Source: CANHBY01 sp046342195
GTDB lineage: Bacteria; Pseudomonadota; Gammaproteobacteria; Burkholderiales; Burkholderiaceae_C
Length of the DNA: 11,378 nucleotides
Assembly (NCBI GenBank): GCA_046342195.1
Contig: JBKDQE010000004.1
Location: 1 to 11,378, forward strand
Reading direction: 5' to 3'
Within the stretch, counting starts at the first letter, position 1. Every line of letters starts with the position of its first letter. The position numbers and the translations under genes were made by a program. Positions 1 through 6,964 of this stretch are shown here, piece after piece. The notes beneath the pieces are model-generated. The model did no database searches. It was not told the origin of the DNA and saw only the letters and a program-made list of their open reading frames with translations.

Positions 1-64
1 GATCCAGCATCAAAAGCTTCTCCCGGATCTCTGCCTCGCCCAGCCTCTTTCTTTCTGGCTTCAT
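1..64 (-). CDS. N-terminal fragment, possible pterin-4a-carbinolamine dehydratase
   Basis: The reading frame opens at ATG (base 64, minus strand) and leaves the window after 21 codons. A strong Shine-Dalgarno sequence, GAGGAG, lies six bases before this ATG. A second ATG four bases upstream is too close to that site and in another frame. The visible peptide begins MKPERKRLGEAEIREKLL, a basic start followed by an amphipathic helix of the pattern LxxAEIxxxLxxL. Betaproteobacterial 4a-hydroxytetrahydrobiopterin dehydratases, which recycle the pterin cofactor, commonly begin this way just before a GW motif. That motif would lie outside the window, so the identity is a guess, whereas the existence of a gene start is better supported. 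Confidence 0.35.
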   Translation of the reverse strand, partial: MKPERKRLGEAEIREKLLMLD

Positions 65-100
65 CCATCGCTCCTCTTTAAAAGAGCGTGACCTTCTCAT

Positions 101-196
101 TCAGTTGGAGGCTTGAGAAGATGGGTTGCCCGCGTGCTTACTGTCGATCATCAGCCATTCGTAATCCAGCTCATCAATCAATCGCTCAATTTGAGT
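101..196 (-). pseudogene. possible remnant of an IS5-family transposase
   Basis: This minus-strand frame ends at TGA (101-103) and encodes about 31 residues including IERLIDELDYEWLMIDSKHA and then GNPSSQ. The pattern L..EPDYEWLMID(S/A) followed by H.. and a Gly/Asn/Gln-rich stretch is the segment around the first catalytic Asp in many IS5-family transposases. Here the usual residues between MIDS and GGNQ are missing, and no DDE context is recognisable on either side. The codons look coding-like. If the match is right, this is a decayed scrap and not a gene. It could also be chance similarity, since only one motif is visible. Confidence 0.3.
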
Positions 197-203
197 CGAT
201 CCC

Positions 204-308
204 TCTGTGGGGGGCACCCCCTTGTGGGGTATTTGAGTGTGAATCATCTTCAGCAAAATGACTTTTTTTGGTGAATCAGGGAATAACCATTTTTGATTGG
301 AGATTGTT
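204..308 (+). other. leader region of the comEA-like gene
   Basis: AT-rich stretch before the comEA-like start. A G/C hairpin-forming run (ACCCC at 216-220, GGGGT at 226-230) is followed by TTGAGT (233-238) and A/T-rich sequence. I could not place a convincing -10 box at the right spacing, so no promoter is called. The GGAG at 299-302 is a good ribosome binding site six bases before the ATG at 309. Confidence 0.3.
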
Positions 309-872
309 ATGTTTCTTGCCATTATGCGCATACTGTGGTTATGCGTTTTTTTTGGCCTTTGCACTCAAGCCCAAGCTGCCGTTGAAATCAACCAAGCCAC
401 ACAGGCTGAGTTAGAAGCTATCAAAGGGATAGGCCCAGGAACCTCAGCCAAACTGTTGGCCGAGAGGCTGCGGGCTACATTTTCTAACTGGGATGACGTG
501 ATCGATCGTGTTCATGGCGTGGGGCCCAAAACGGCTGTCAGGCTTTCTGCAGCGGGCCTGCTGGTGAATGGGTTCAGTTATGTACCCACTACATCTTCAG
601 CAAAATCTTCTTCCAGAAGAACCGAGCCATTGGTAATTGCAATGTCACCTGGCGGTGGAAGCGCAGCCTCTGCGGCTTCAAGCTCTTCGCCCAGTCAACA
701 CATTCGTTGGTCGGCTTTAACGCCAATTACAAATCAAGTGACATCAGCATCTCAAGGTAAAGTTGTACGATTAGGTGCTTCTGTTCAGGCACAGGGCAAA
801 TCATCACCTCCTCCAATGGGTCGACCCTTGCGCGCAGAGGGTACGCCGCTCAAATTGCGGCCTGCGCCATGA
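309..872 (+). CDS. comEA: ComEA-like helix-hairpin-helix DNA-binding protein with long C-terminal tail
   Basis: A secreted, periplasmic protein expected to bind double-stranded DNA without sequence preference, as ComEA does during natural transformation. Start at ATG 309 is chosen because GGAG sits six bases upstream; it gives 187 residues. Residues 1-23 form a signal peptide (hydrophobic ILWLCVFFGL, cleavage near AQA-A). The mature protein opens with VEINQATQAELEAIKGIGPG, the ComEA/helix-hairpin-helix signature, and a second hairpin is DRVHGVGPKTAVRLSAAGL (about 67-84). From about residue 85 to the end is a low-complexity Ser/Ala/Pro/Gln-rich tail with basic patches; many ComEA proteins stop soon after the helix-hairpin-helix. 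The 3' end overlaps the convergent msbA-type gene by 23 bases. No other competence gene is in view, so the transformation role is inferred from the family. Confidence 0.85.
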   Translation: MFLAIMRILWLCVFFGLCTQAQAAVEINQATQAELEAIKGIGPGTSAKLLAERLRATFSNWDDVIDRVHGVGPKTAVRLSAAGLLVNGFSYVPTTSSAKSSSRRTEPLVIAMSPGGGSAASAASSSSPSQHIRWSALTPITNQVTSASQGKVVRLGASVQAQGKSSPPPMGRPLRAEGTPLKLRPAP

Positions 873-2676
873 CCATCGCCGAGTAGGCGCCTTTTTGGTT
901 CAGCAATTCAGAATGGGTTCCAGATTCAATGACCCGCCCCGCAGAGATGACATAAATGCGGTCAGCATTGACGACAGTAGATAAACGGTGTGCAATCAAG
1001 ATCAGCGTCTTTCGACCATGCCATTCCTCGATGGCTTGCTGAACAGCCCGCTCAGATTCGGTGTCCAGTGCTGACGTTGCTTCGTCAAAAATCCAGACTG
1101 GCGCGCCTTTGTAAAGCGCGCGTGCAATTGCAAGGCGCTGCCTCTGGCCTCCTGAAAGCTTGCTGCCATTGGTACCAATCAGCATATCCCATCCTTCGGG
1201 CTGAGATGAAATAAAATCCCAAAGGTTGGCTGCTTTTAAGCAGTGCTCCAGTTTGACTGGATCGCGGGGCTGAGCATACGCCACATTGTCTGCCATGGAG
1301 CCTTCAAACAGAACAATATCTTGCGATACAACCGCAAATTGTTTGCGCAATGAGGCTTTTCGGAGGTCTTGAATATTCAGATCATCGAGAGTGATGCGCC
1401 CCTTCTGGGGTTCTACAAAACCCAAGAGAGCACTCACAAGGGTACTCTTGCCTGAGCCTGATGCTCCTACCAGTGCAATGGTCTGCCCCGAAGATACAGA
1501 AATAGACAGGCCATTGATCGCAGGTGTGTCAGTATTTGGGTAAGTGATAGCCAGATTGTCAACCTCGATCCGGCCATGGCAGGATTCAATAGAAAGGGTT
1601 CCAGCATCAGGTTCTGCGGGGGTTTGAATCAGGTCCCGGCAGCCCTGGGCCGTCAGAAGGCCACCAATAATTGGCTGGGAAATGTCGGTGAGGCGGCGCA
1701 CGCTTGACAGCAGGCTGAGCATAGCCAGCACAAAGGCCGCAAAATCACCCGGGGTAGAGCCCCGTTCCTGGGCCTGCCAAACGGCCATTCCCAGAATCAA
1801 AGCCAAGCCTGTGCTGGCAATCAGTTGAGAAACAGGGCTCATCAATGAGCTGGCTGCAGCGCTTTTCAGAAAAGCACGTTGAAGATGTCGACCCGCCTGT
1901 TTGAATCGGTCAAGCTCCCAGTTGCCCGCATCAAAAGTACGCACGACTCTCCACGCCCTGGCGATGTCATCGACACATGAAACCAATTTCATTTCAGCCT
2001 CAAAGGCTGTTCGACCTGTTTCCTGTGAGCGGCCATGGATCATTCGAATAGACTGAGCCATAAAAGGCAAAACGATAAAAGCAACCAGCGTCAGTTTCCA
2101 GTCAAGGTAAAAAAGGTAGGCCAACATGGCTGCTGCGGTGGTTCCATCTCGAAGCAGGGTTGTCGTGGCCCCACCCAGTAGAGACAGCACTGTTTGTGGA
2201 TGATTGACCACCCGGGTAATGGCAATGCCCGGGTTTAGATCTGTATAGAGGGCTGCATTGGCTTTGATGATGGCTTCCATCAGGAGTGTGCGAAGATCAA
2301 ATACTGTTCGAGAAGCTGCCCATTGAAGCAGGTAGGCCCCCAAAAACAGCAGTATCCCCCGCACCATGAACACCAGCACCAGAGCCACTGGAATGATCCA
2401 GGGAGAAATTTGATCCAGGGATGTTGATGAGGGCAGGCTGATTGACTGTATGGCGCCAGCCACCCCCGAACCAGTAGAGGGAGATTGGCCACTGGATTGC
2501 GCTGCAATGGTATTGAGTGCGTGGCTCAAAAGAGCGGGGACAAGAGGCTCCGTAAAAGAGGCCAAAACAAACGCCAGGGTGGAAAGAATAAAACCAAGTC
2601 GGTGTGGGCGAATGATGCTCCAAAGCCATTTGGCTGTTCCAAGGTGTGATGGAGAACTAAGACTGGTTAATGACAT
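850..2676 (-). CDS. msbA: MsbA-type lipid A exporter (ABC transporter, fused permease-ATPase)
   Basis: Inner-membrane half-transporter that would dimerise to flip lipid A-core from the inner to the outer leaflet using ATP. Its 608 residues are close to the family length. The N-terminal half is an exporter-type membrane domain with hydrophobic helices near 28-50, 93-118, 180-203 and 285-300. The ATPase domain follows with Walker A GASGSGKST (404-412), Q-loop Q452, signature LSGGQ (507-511), Walker B VWIFDE (527-532) and H-loop H563, so it should be active. A Ser/Gly-rich loop (about 60-90) lies between the first two helices. The ATG at 2676 is the only sensible start because a TGA in the same frame lies ten bases upstream; no clear ribosome site is seen, suggesting coupling to the short ORF ending six bases before. 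Lipid A is the likeliest substrate, but another lipid or peptide is possible. Confidence 0.8.
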   Translation of the reverse strand: MSLTSLSSPSHLGTAKWLWSIIRPHRLGFILSTLAFVLASFTEPLVPALLSHALNTIAAQSSGQSPSTGSGVAGAIQSISLPSSTSLDQISPWIIPVALVLVFMVRGILLFLGAYLLQWAASRTVFDLRTLLMEAIIKANAALYTDLNPGIAITRVVNHPQTVLSLLGGATTTLLRDGTTAAAMLAYLFYLDWKLTLVAFIVLPFMAQSIRMIHGRSQETGRTAFEAEMKLVSCVDDIARAWRVVRTFDAGNWELDRFKQAGRHLQRAFLKSAAASSLMSPVSQLIASTGLALILGMAVWQAQERGSTPGDFAAFVLAMLSLLSSVRRLTDISQPIIGGLLTAQGCRDLIQTPAEPDAGTLSIESCHGRIEVDNLAITYPNTDTPAINGLSISVSSGQTIALVGASGSGKSTLVSALLGFVEPQKGRITLDDLNIQDLRKASLRKQFAVVSQDIVLFEGSMADNVAYAQPRDPVKLEHCLKAANLWDFISSQPEGWDMLIGTNGSKLSGGQRQRLAIARALYKGAPVWIFDEATSALDTESERAVQQAIEEWHGRKTLILIAHRLSTVVNADRIYVISAGRVIESGTHSELLNQKGAYSAMVMAQAAI

Positions 2677-2682
2677 TGTGGG

Positions 2683-2997
2683 TCAAGCTGAATCTGATGC
2701 ATCCGTGGTGTCATGGCTGCGGCTGAATGAAAAATTGCTTGGGGACATCGAAATCTGACCATCAAAACTTGCGCATGACCCTGACAGTGCTGGTTTGGTA
2801 TTTGTGCAGAATCGGTGCTTACGCAGACCGATTTGCAATAATTTGAGGAAGTGACGGTCAGACAGTTTACCGCTTGGCTCGCTCTCTGGCTGTTGGCGGA
2901 TGTGCGCCACCAAGGGTACACGAGCCAGGATCTGTTGGCCAAAAATAACGCGCATCATGACGTGTGAGGTTTTGGCGTCATGACTATCCAGCGCCAT
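2683..2997 (-). CDS. hypothetical protein between rluF and msbA
   Basis: Not recognised. From ATG 2997 the frame gives 104 residues, beginning MALDSHDAKTSHVMMRVIFG and ending in a Ser/Asp-rich tail. It lies in a minus-strand run: 60 bases after the RluF-like gene and six bases before the msbA-type start, spacing that suits an operon member. Codons (CTG, CGC, GAA, GGC, AAC) look like those of real genes, and the open, coding-like frame extends upstream of the ATG to base 3042 without an ATG. Either a CTG or other non-ATG start is used, or this is the 3' part of a broken gene. No Shine-Dalgarno sequence precedes the ATG. No signal peptide or membrane segment is evident. The central part (QQILARVPLVAHIRQ, then DRHFLKLLQIGLRKHRF) is amphipathic and basic. 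This is the only candidate gene in the 381 bases between its neighbours. Confidence 0.4.
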   Translation of the reverse strand: MALDSHDAKTSHVMMRVIFGQQILARVPLVAHIRQQPESEPSGKLSDRHFLKLLQIGLRKHRFCTNTKPALSGSCASFDGQISMSPSNFSFSRSHDTTDASDSA

Positions 2998-3057
2998 AAT
3001 CCGAGTTGTGCCGTTTTCGCGGCGAACCAGATCCAGCAGGCTCTAAGGGATCAGTTT

Positions 3058-4176
3058 CTACAGAACCAGTAGAGGGGGATCGAAAGATTCATGGCAATTC
3101 AGGTAGCGCCACTGACCTGGCGGCAGGTGACCAAGCATGACTTGGCCAATACGCACCCGTTGGAGGCCAAGCACTTTGAGCCCGACTGCTTCACACATAC
3201 GGCGAATTTGACGCTTGCGACCTTCACGCAGGATAAACCGTAGTTGATCCTGATGAATCCATTCGACTTGAGCCGGTTTGAGCTCTCTTCCATCCAATGA
3301 AAGGCCGTGATTCAGCAAGGCCAGGCCTTTTTCATTCAAGGGAGGGCGCCCATCAAAGGGGGCTACACGAACCAAGTATTCTTTTTCAACTTGACTCTCT
3401 TCACCAATCAGTTGTTTGGCAATGCGGCCATCTTGTGTCAAGACCAGCAGCCCTACCGAGTCAATATCGAGGCGACCCGCAGGAGCCAAGCCGCGCACAT
3501 GCTCGCGCTTGAAACGAATACCAGAGACATCCTCGCGCCATTGGGTGTCTGGCTTGATCAACACCCAGGCCGGTTCATGCCTATCTTCGGCTTGCCCACT
3601 CACATAACCGATGGGTTTATTCAGCAGGATGGTGACCTTGCGGGCTTGATAAAATTTGGCAGGTGTATCGATGGTAATCAATTGCCCAGGCCTGACCCTC
3701 GAGCCCAGTTCATTCACCACTTTGCCATCAACGCGCACCCACCCTTTGGCTATCCAGTCGTCCGCTTCGCGCCGCGAAGCCAAGCCCAGTTCGCTCATTC
3801 GTTTTGACAAGCGTATCCCTTCTTGGGCAGGACTTTGCAGCGGGCGATGTACAAGCTGCTGCGGTTCAGTGCGAAGTGCTTTGAGTGGGGGGTTGTCCGT
3901 GGGATGAAACTCAGGAGGTATTGCGCGATGGCTTACTTTCGAGTTGCGATCATGGCTGGCTTGGGGTGCGCGTGAGGCAGCCTGAGTATGATGAGATTCA
4001 GTCGTTTGTTTTTGCTGTTGGATCTCAGGGCGACGTTGGGACGGTCGGGCAGCATCCTGGGCTTCTTTTTCAGCCAGTGTCGTGCGCGGTCTGAGCAGGG
4101 AATTCCCTTTGCGCAAGGGCTGACGCGAGCGGGAGTTGTGCGAGGGTTTTTTTTTGAGTTTGAGGGTCGACATCAT
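3058..4176 (-). CDS. rluF: 23S rRNA pseudouridine synthase, RluF-like (RsuA family)
   Basis: Isomerises a uridine to pseudouridine in 23S rRNA; RluF acts near position 2604 in E. coli. The protein has 372 residues. Residues 1-118 are a basic, Gln/Arg/Pro-rich, probably disordered extension. An S4 RNA-binding domain follows (about 121-168, with LGLASRREADDWI), then the catalytic domain: LLNKPIGYVSG (184-194), the active-site motif AGRLDIDSVGLLVLTQDG with catalytic Asp237, EKEYLVRV, and REGRKRQIRRMCEAVGLKVL. The KRQIRRMCE segment and the late LPPGQWRYL match RluF better than RluB or RluE, which is why RluF is preferred, but the exact target base is inferred. Two ATG codons stand in tandem at the start and there is no clear ribosome site. 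Codons 7-9 contain a run of nine A. The gene follows mutL by 53 bases on the same strand. Confidence 0.75.
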   Translation of the reverse strand: MMSTLKLKKKPSHNSRSRQPLRKGNSLLRPRTTLAEKEAQDAARPSQRRPEIQQQKQTTESHHTQAASRAPQASHDRNSKVSHRAIPPEFHPTDNPPLKALRTEPQQLVHRPLQSPAQEGIRLSKRMSELGLASRREADDWIAKGWVRVDGKVVNELGSRVRPGQLITIDTPAKFYQARKVTILLNKPIGYVSGQAEDRHEPAWVLIKPDTQWREDVSGIRFKREHVRGLAPAGRLDIDSVGLLVLTQDGRIAKQLIGEESQVEKEYLVRVAPFDGRPPLNEKGLALLNHGLSLDGRELKPAQVEWIHQDQLRFILREGRKRQIRRMCEAVGLKVLGLQRVRIGQVMLGHLPPGQWRYLNCHESFDPPLLVL

Positions 4177-4229
4177 GGGAAGTTTTGTTGCCAGTCAGTG
4201 GTGCCGCAACCGGGTTTGACAAAAAGAGG

Positions 4230-6158
4230 TCAACGCCCTCGCCAGAATAACTGGTCGAGTTCGCGCAGGGTGATTTGCCGCCAAGTTGGCCGGCCATGAT
4301 TGCATTGATCTGATCGCTCGGTTTGCTCCATGTGGCGTAACAGGGCATTCATTTCTTCAAGAGACAATCGCTGGTTGGCACGGACAGCACCATGGCAAGC
4401 CATGCTGGACAGCAATTCATGTTGCGCGCGCTCAATCACGAGGCTTCCGCCATATTGGCTTAAGTCTGAGAGTACCCTTCGGGCAAGGGTGGTGACATCG
4501 CTTCCGACCAAGGCCAGGGGTTGAGCCCGAACGGCCAGACGACCGGGCCCGATGGGTGAAATTTCCAGGCCCAAGGTCTGCAACTCTTTGGCATGGGTCT
4601 CGGCACAGGCGATTTCTTCGGCCGTGGCCGCGAACGTGACGGGAATGAGTAAGGGCTGGGACTCTATGCGAGAGTGTGCCAAATCGCGCTTGAGCCGTTC
4701 ATAGACAATGCGCTCATGGGCGGCATGGATGTCAACCACAATCAGGCCATGGGCATTTTCAGCAAGCACATAGATACCGCCAATTTGGCCCAGTGCACGC
4801 CCTAGGGGCCATTCGGCAGCGCCTTCGGAAGCGAGAGGCGTGGATAGTGCGGCCTCGCTCCCTTGTGATCGAAGGGGCGGGGCCGATGTTTCGGGGGAGG
4901 AGGCGTGAGCGGGCCGGGCGGCCAGTACTGGTTCCTCACGGGCATACAGCACGGCTGCCTGAGCCAGCCCAAGTCGCCCCTGCTGCGACGCATAGGTTTC
5001 TATGGGCGGCCGAGATAATGCGACGCACGGGGGCGTGCCTGGGGCGTTGGCGTCAGGAAGGGAGGGCAGAGACGATGCTGCCTTGTCAAATAAGGAGGCC
5101 ACCGAGCCCGTAGCCTCAGGCAGAGGGGCTGTGCTTGTGCTGGATCTGGGGGGGCTGAGTGCCGCTTCGATCGCCCGACGGATGGCCTGATGCACCTCAC
5201 GCGAGTCGCGAAAGCGAACTTCAATTTTGGTGGGGTGAACATTCACGTCAACCCGCTCAGGGTGGATTTCAATAAACAGCACATAAGCAGGTTGCCGCGC
5301 GCCATGCAGAATGTCGTCATAGGCGGATCGAGCAGCATGGGCGATGAGTTTGTCACGTACAAAACGCCCGTTCACATAGACATATTGAAGGTCGGTGCGG
5401 CTGCGCGCTGCTTCAGGCACCCCCGCTCGGCCTTGAATGCGCAGCACTCCAAAATCGATCGAAACAGGCCGGCTGCTCTGGATAAAGTCATCATCCAGAA
5501 TATCAGCCATGCGCTGATCTGGCTGGGTGCGTCGCCAGTGCTGAATCAATTTACCTTCATGCCAGATTACAAATTCCACCTCAGGCCGTGCCAAGGCATG
5601 CCGCCTGACACACTCAACACAGTGAGCCAGTTCGGTGGCTTCAGATTTGAGAAACTTGCGTCGTGCGGGGGTATTAAAGAATAATTCCCGGGCTTCAACA
5701 CTGGTGCCAACACTGCGGGCTGCAGGCATGATTTCACCGGTGCGGCCATTCAGGCGGTGGGCATGTTCGGCCTGCGCCGTTCGGCTGGAGATGGCTGTTT
5801 CAGACACTGAAGCAATGGCCGCCAAAGCCTCGCCCCGAAAGCCCATGGTGGAAACGTTTTCCAAGTCACTGAGCGAATGAATTTTGCTGGTGGCATGACG
5901 CTTGAGGGCCAAAGGCAGTTGCTCCAGGGGAATGCCGTGGCCATCATCTTCGACCAAAATGCTGCGTACCCCGCCACTGACCAGCTTCACTGTGACCGTT
6001 CTGGCATGGGCATCCAAGGCGTTGTCCACAAATTCGCGAACCACAGAAGCAGGCCGCTCAATGACCTCGCCCGCGGCAATCTGACTGATGAGCTCATCAG
6101 GTAATTCGAGAATGGTTCGCTGAATCACAGAAGAAGGGGTCGGGGGTTCAGAGTGCAT
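4230..6158 (-). CDS. mutL: DNA mismatch repair protein MutL
   Basis: ATP-dependent matchmaker that links MutS bound to a mismatch with downstream repair. Its 642 residues are normal for a proteobacterial MutL. The N-terminal GHKL ATPase domain shows SQIAAGEVIERPASVV, the N-box REFVDNALDA (Glu42, Asn46), EDDGHGIP (Asp71), GFRGEAL (106-112) and GTSVEARELFFNTPARRKFL (151-170). A Pro/Ala/Ser-rich linker spans about 335-450. The C-terminal domain carries DIHAAHERIVYE (476-487), the form of the DQHA(X)2E(X)4E endonuclease motif seen in MutL of Pseudomonas and Neisseria, plus ACHGAVRA (Cys588, His589) and CNHGRPT (619-625), so a nicking activity is likely, unlike E. coli MutL. Two positions depart from the usual consensus: Asp45 where Glu is common, and Ile477 where Gln or Met is common. 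The ATG at 6158 gives about 15 residues before the usual start and overlaps an inverted repeat. Confidence 0.97.
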   Translation of the reverse strand: MHSEPPTPSSVIQRTILELPDELISQIAAGEVIERPASVVREFVDNALDAHARTVTVKLVSGGVRSILVEDDGHGIPLEQLPLALKRHATSKIHSLSDLENVSTMGFRGEALAAIASVSETAISSRTAQAEHAHRLNGRTGEIMPAARSVGTSVEARELFFNTPARRKFLKSEATELAHCVECVRRHALARPEVEFVIWHEGKLIQHWRRTQPDQRMADILDDDFIQSSRPVSIDFGVLRIQGRAGVPEAARSRTDLQYVYVNGRFVRDKLIAHAARSAYDDILHGARQPAYVLFIEIHPERVDVNVHPTKIEVRFRDSREVHQAIRRAIEAALSPPRSSTSTAPLPEATGSVASLFDKAASSLPSLPDANAPGTPPCVALSRPPIETYASQQGRLGLAQAAVLYAREEPVLAARPAHASSPETSAPPLRSQGSEAALSTPLASEGAAEWPLGRALGQIGGIYVLAENAHGLIVVDIHAAHERIVYERLKRDLAHSRIESQPLLIPVTFAATAEEIACAETHAKELQTLGLEISPIGPGRLAVRAQPLALVGSDVTTLARRVLSDLSQYGGSLVIERAQHELLSSMACHGAVRANQRLSLEEMNALLRHMEQTERSDQCNHGRPTWRQITLRELDQLFWRGR

Positions 6159-6177
6159 GCCCTATTTTAGGGCCATG
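6156..6177. promoter_or_regulatory. inverted repeat overlapping the mutL start codon
   Basis: The sequence CATGCCCTATTTTAGGGCCATG is nearly palindromic: GCCCTA (6159-6164) pairs with TAGGGC (6168-6173), and CATG lies at both ends with one extra base on one side. It overlaps the mutL ATG and would form a hairpin hiding that start in the mRNA, or could be a protein-binding site between divergent mutL and dedA. Function is inference; no promoter boxes were convincingly placed in the 130 bases between these genes. Confidence 0.35.
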
Positions 6178-6288
6178 CCCGTGCACGCCCAGAGCTTCAT
6201 GGGTTTGGCGTCCGCTCCCGATGGGGGCGTGGTGAAGGCTGTTGATCAAGGGCCCGTGCGTTACCTTCATGATCCATAATGAGCCCCC

Positions 6289-6939
6289 ATGGAAATTATT
6301 CAATTTTTTATCGATTTTATCCTGCACGTGGATGTCCACCTGCGTGACTTCGTGCAAGCCTACGGCCCTTGGGTGTATGTGTTGTTATTTCTGATTGTGT
6401 TTGTGGAAACCGGGTTGGTGGTCATGCCATTTTTGCCGGGTGACTCGTTATTGTTTGTCACAGGGGCTCTGTGTGGGTTGGGTTTATTGAATTTGCCGCT
6501 CGTGATTATTCTGCTCTTGGTGGCTGCCATCACCGGAGATCAGGTGAATTACAGCATCGGGCGCCATGTGGGGCCGCAGGTTTTTCAGTGGGAAAAGAGC
6601 CGGTTTTTTAACAAAGATGCCTTCAATGCAGCCCATGCTTTTTATGAGCGCCACGGGGGCATGACGATTATTTTGGCCCGATTTCTTCCTTTTGTTCGCA
6701 CCTTCGCCCCCTTCGTGGCGGGAGTGGCTCAAATGCAGCGCTCACGCTTTATTTTGTTCAATGTCGTGGGGGCCCTGATTTGGGTGGTGGGCTTGGTGTT
6801 GGCAGGTTATTGGTTTGGCAATATTCCAGTGGTGCAAAAAAACCTGGAGAAGGTTATTTGGGCCCTGATTCTTGTTCCCGGGCTGCTGGTGGTAATCGGT
6901 GCTTGGCGCTCGCGGAGGGTAGCCAAACAAGCCACTTAG
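6289..6939 (+). CDS. dedA: DedA family membrane protein
   Basis: Inner-membrane protein of the DedA/SNARE-associated family; members move lipids between membrane leaflets (undecaprenyl phosphate or phospholipid recycling has been shown for some) and support envelope and proton-motive-force homeostasis. The 216 residues match the usual 200-220. Membrane segments lie near 29-45, 54-80, 140-165 (re-entrant type) and 170-205. The four charged residues known to matter in E. coli YqjA have counterparts: Glu40 and Asp52 (in ETGLVVMPFLPGDSLLF), and Arg131 and Arg137 (in ARFLPFVRTFAPFVAG, the family signature). The C-terminus is short and basic. It is transcribed away from mutL and converges on amiC with a 25-base gap, breaking what is in other proteobacteria a continuous amidase-mutL run. 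Substrate cannot be told from sequence. Confidence 0.9.
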   Translation: MEIIQFFIDFILHVDVHLRDFVQAYGPWVYVLLFLIVFVETGLVVMPFLPGDSLLFVTGALCGLGLLNLPLVIILLLVAAITGDQVNYSIGRHVGPQVFQWEKSRFFNKDAFNAAHAFYERHGGMTIILARFLPFVRTFAPFVAGVAQMQRSRFILFNVVGALIWVVGLVLAGYWFGNIPVVQKNLEKVIWALILVPGLLVVIGAWRSRRVAKQAT

Positions 6940-6964
6940 CCGCAGTCTGGCCCCCCCCTCCAAC

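Noticed and set aside
197..364. Upstream part of the minus-strand frame that ends at 101
   Set aside because: Only the last 31 residues resemble anything; the rest is antisense to the comEA leader and signal peptide.
2667..2942. Minus-strand open frame of 91 codons overlapping the msbA start
   Set aside because: Composition is poor (many Cys, His, Trp), it overlaps the msbA start in another frame, and the alternative frame 2683-2997 has far better codon use.
3058..4176. Calling the pseudouridine synthase RluB
   Set aside because: The KRQIRRMCE and LPPGQWRYL segments fit RluF, while the RluB-type REVRRLWEAVG is absent.
6148..6357. Minus-strand frame spanning the mutL-dedA gap
   Set aside because: It overlaps both real genes, lacks a ribosome site and has no protein-like motif.
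6951..6958. Run of eight C between dedA and amiC as a terminator or phase-variable tract
   Set aside because: It lies outside both coding regions and no hairpin with a T-run is present.
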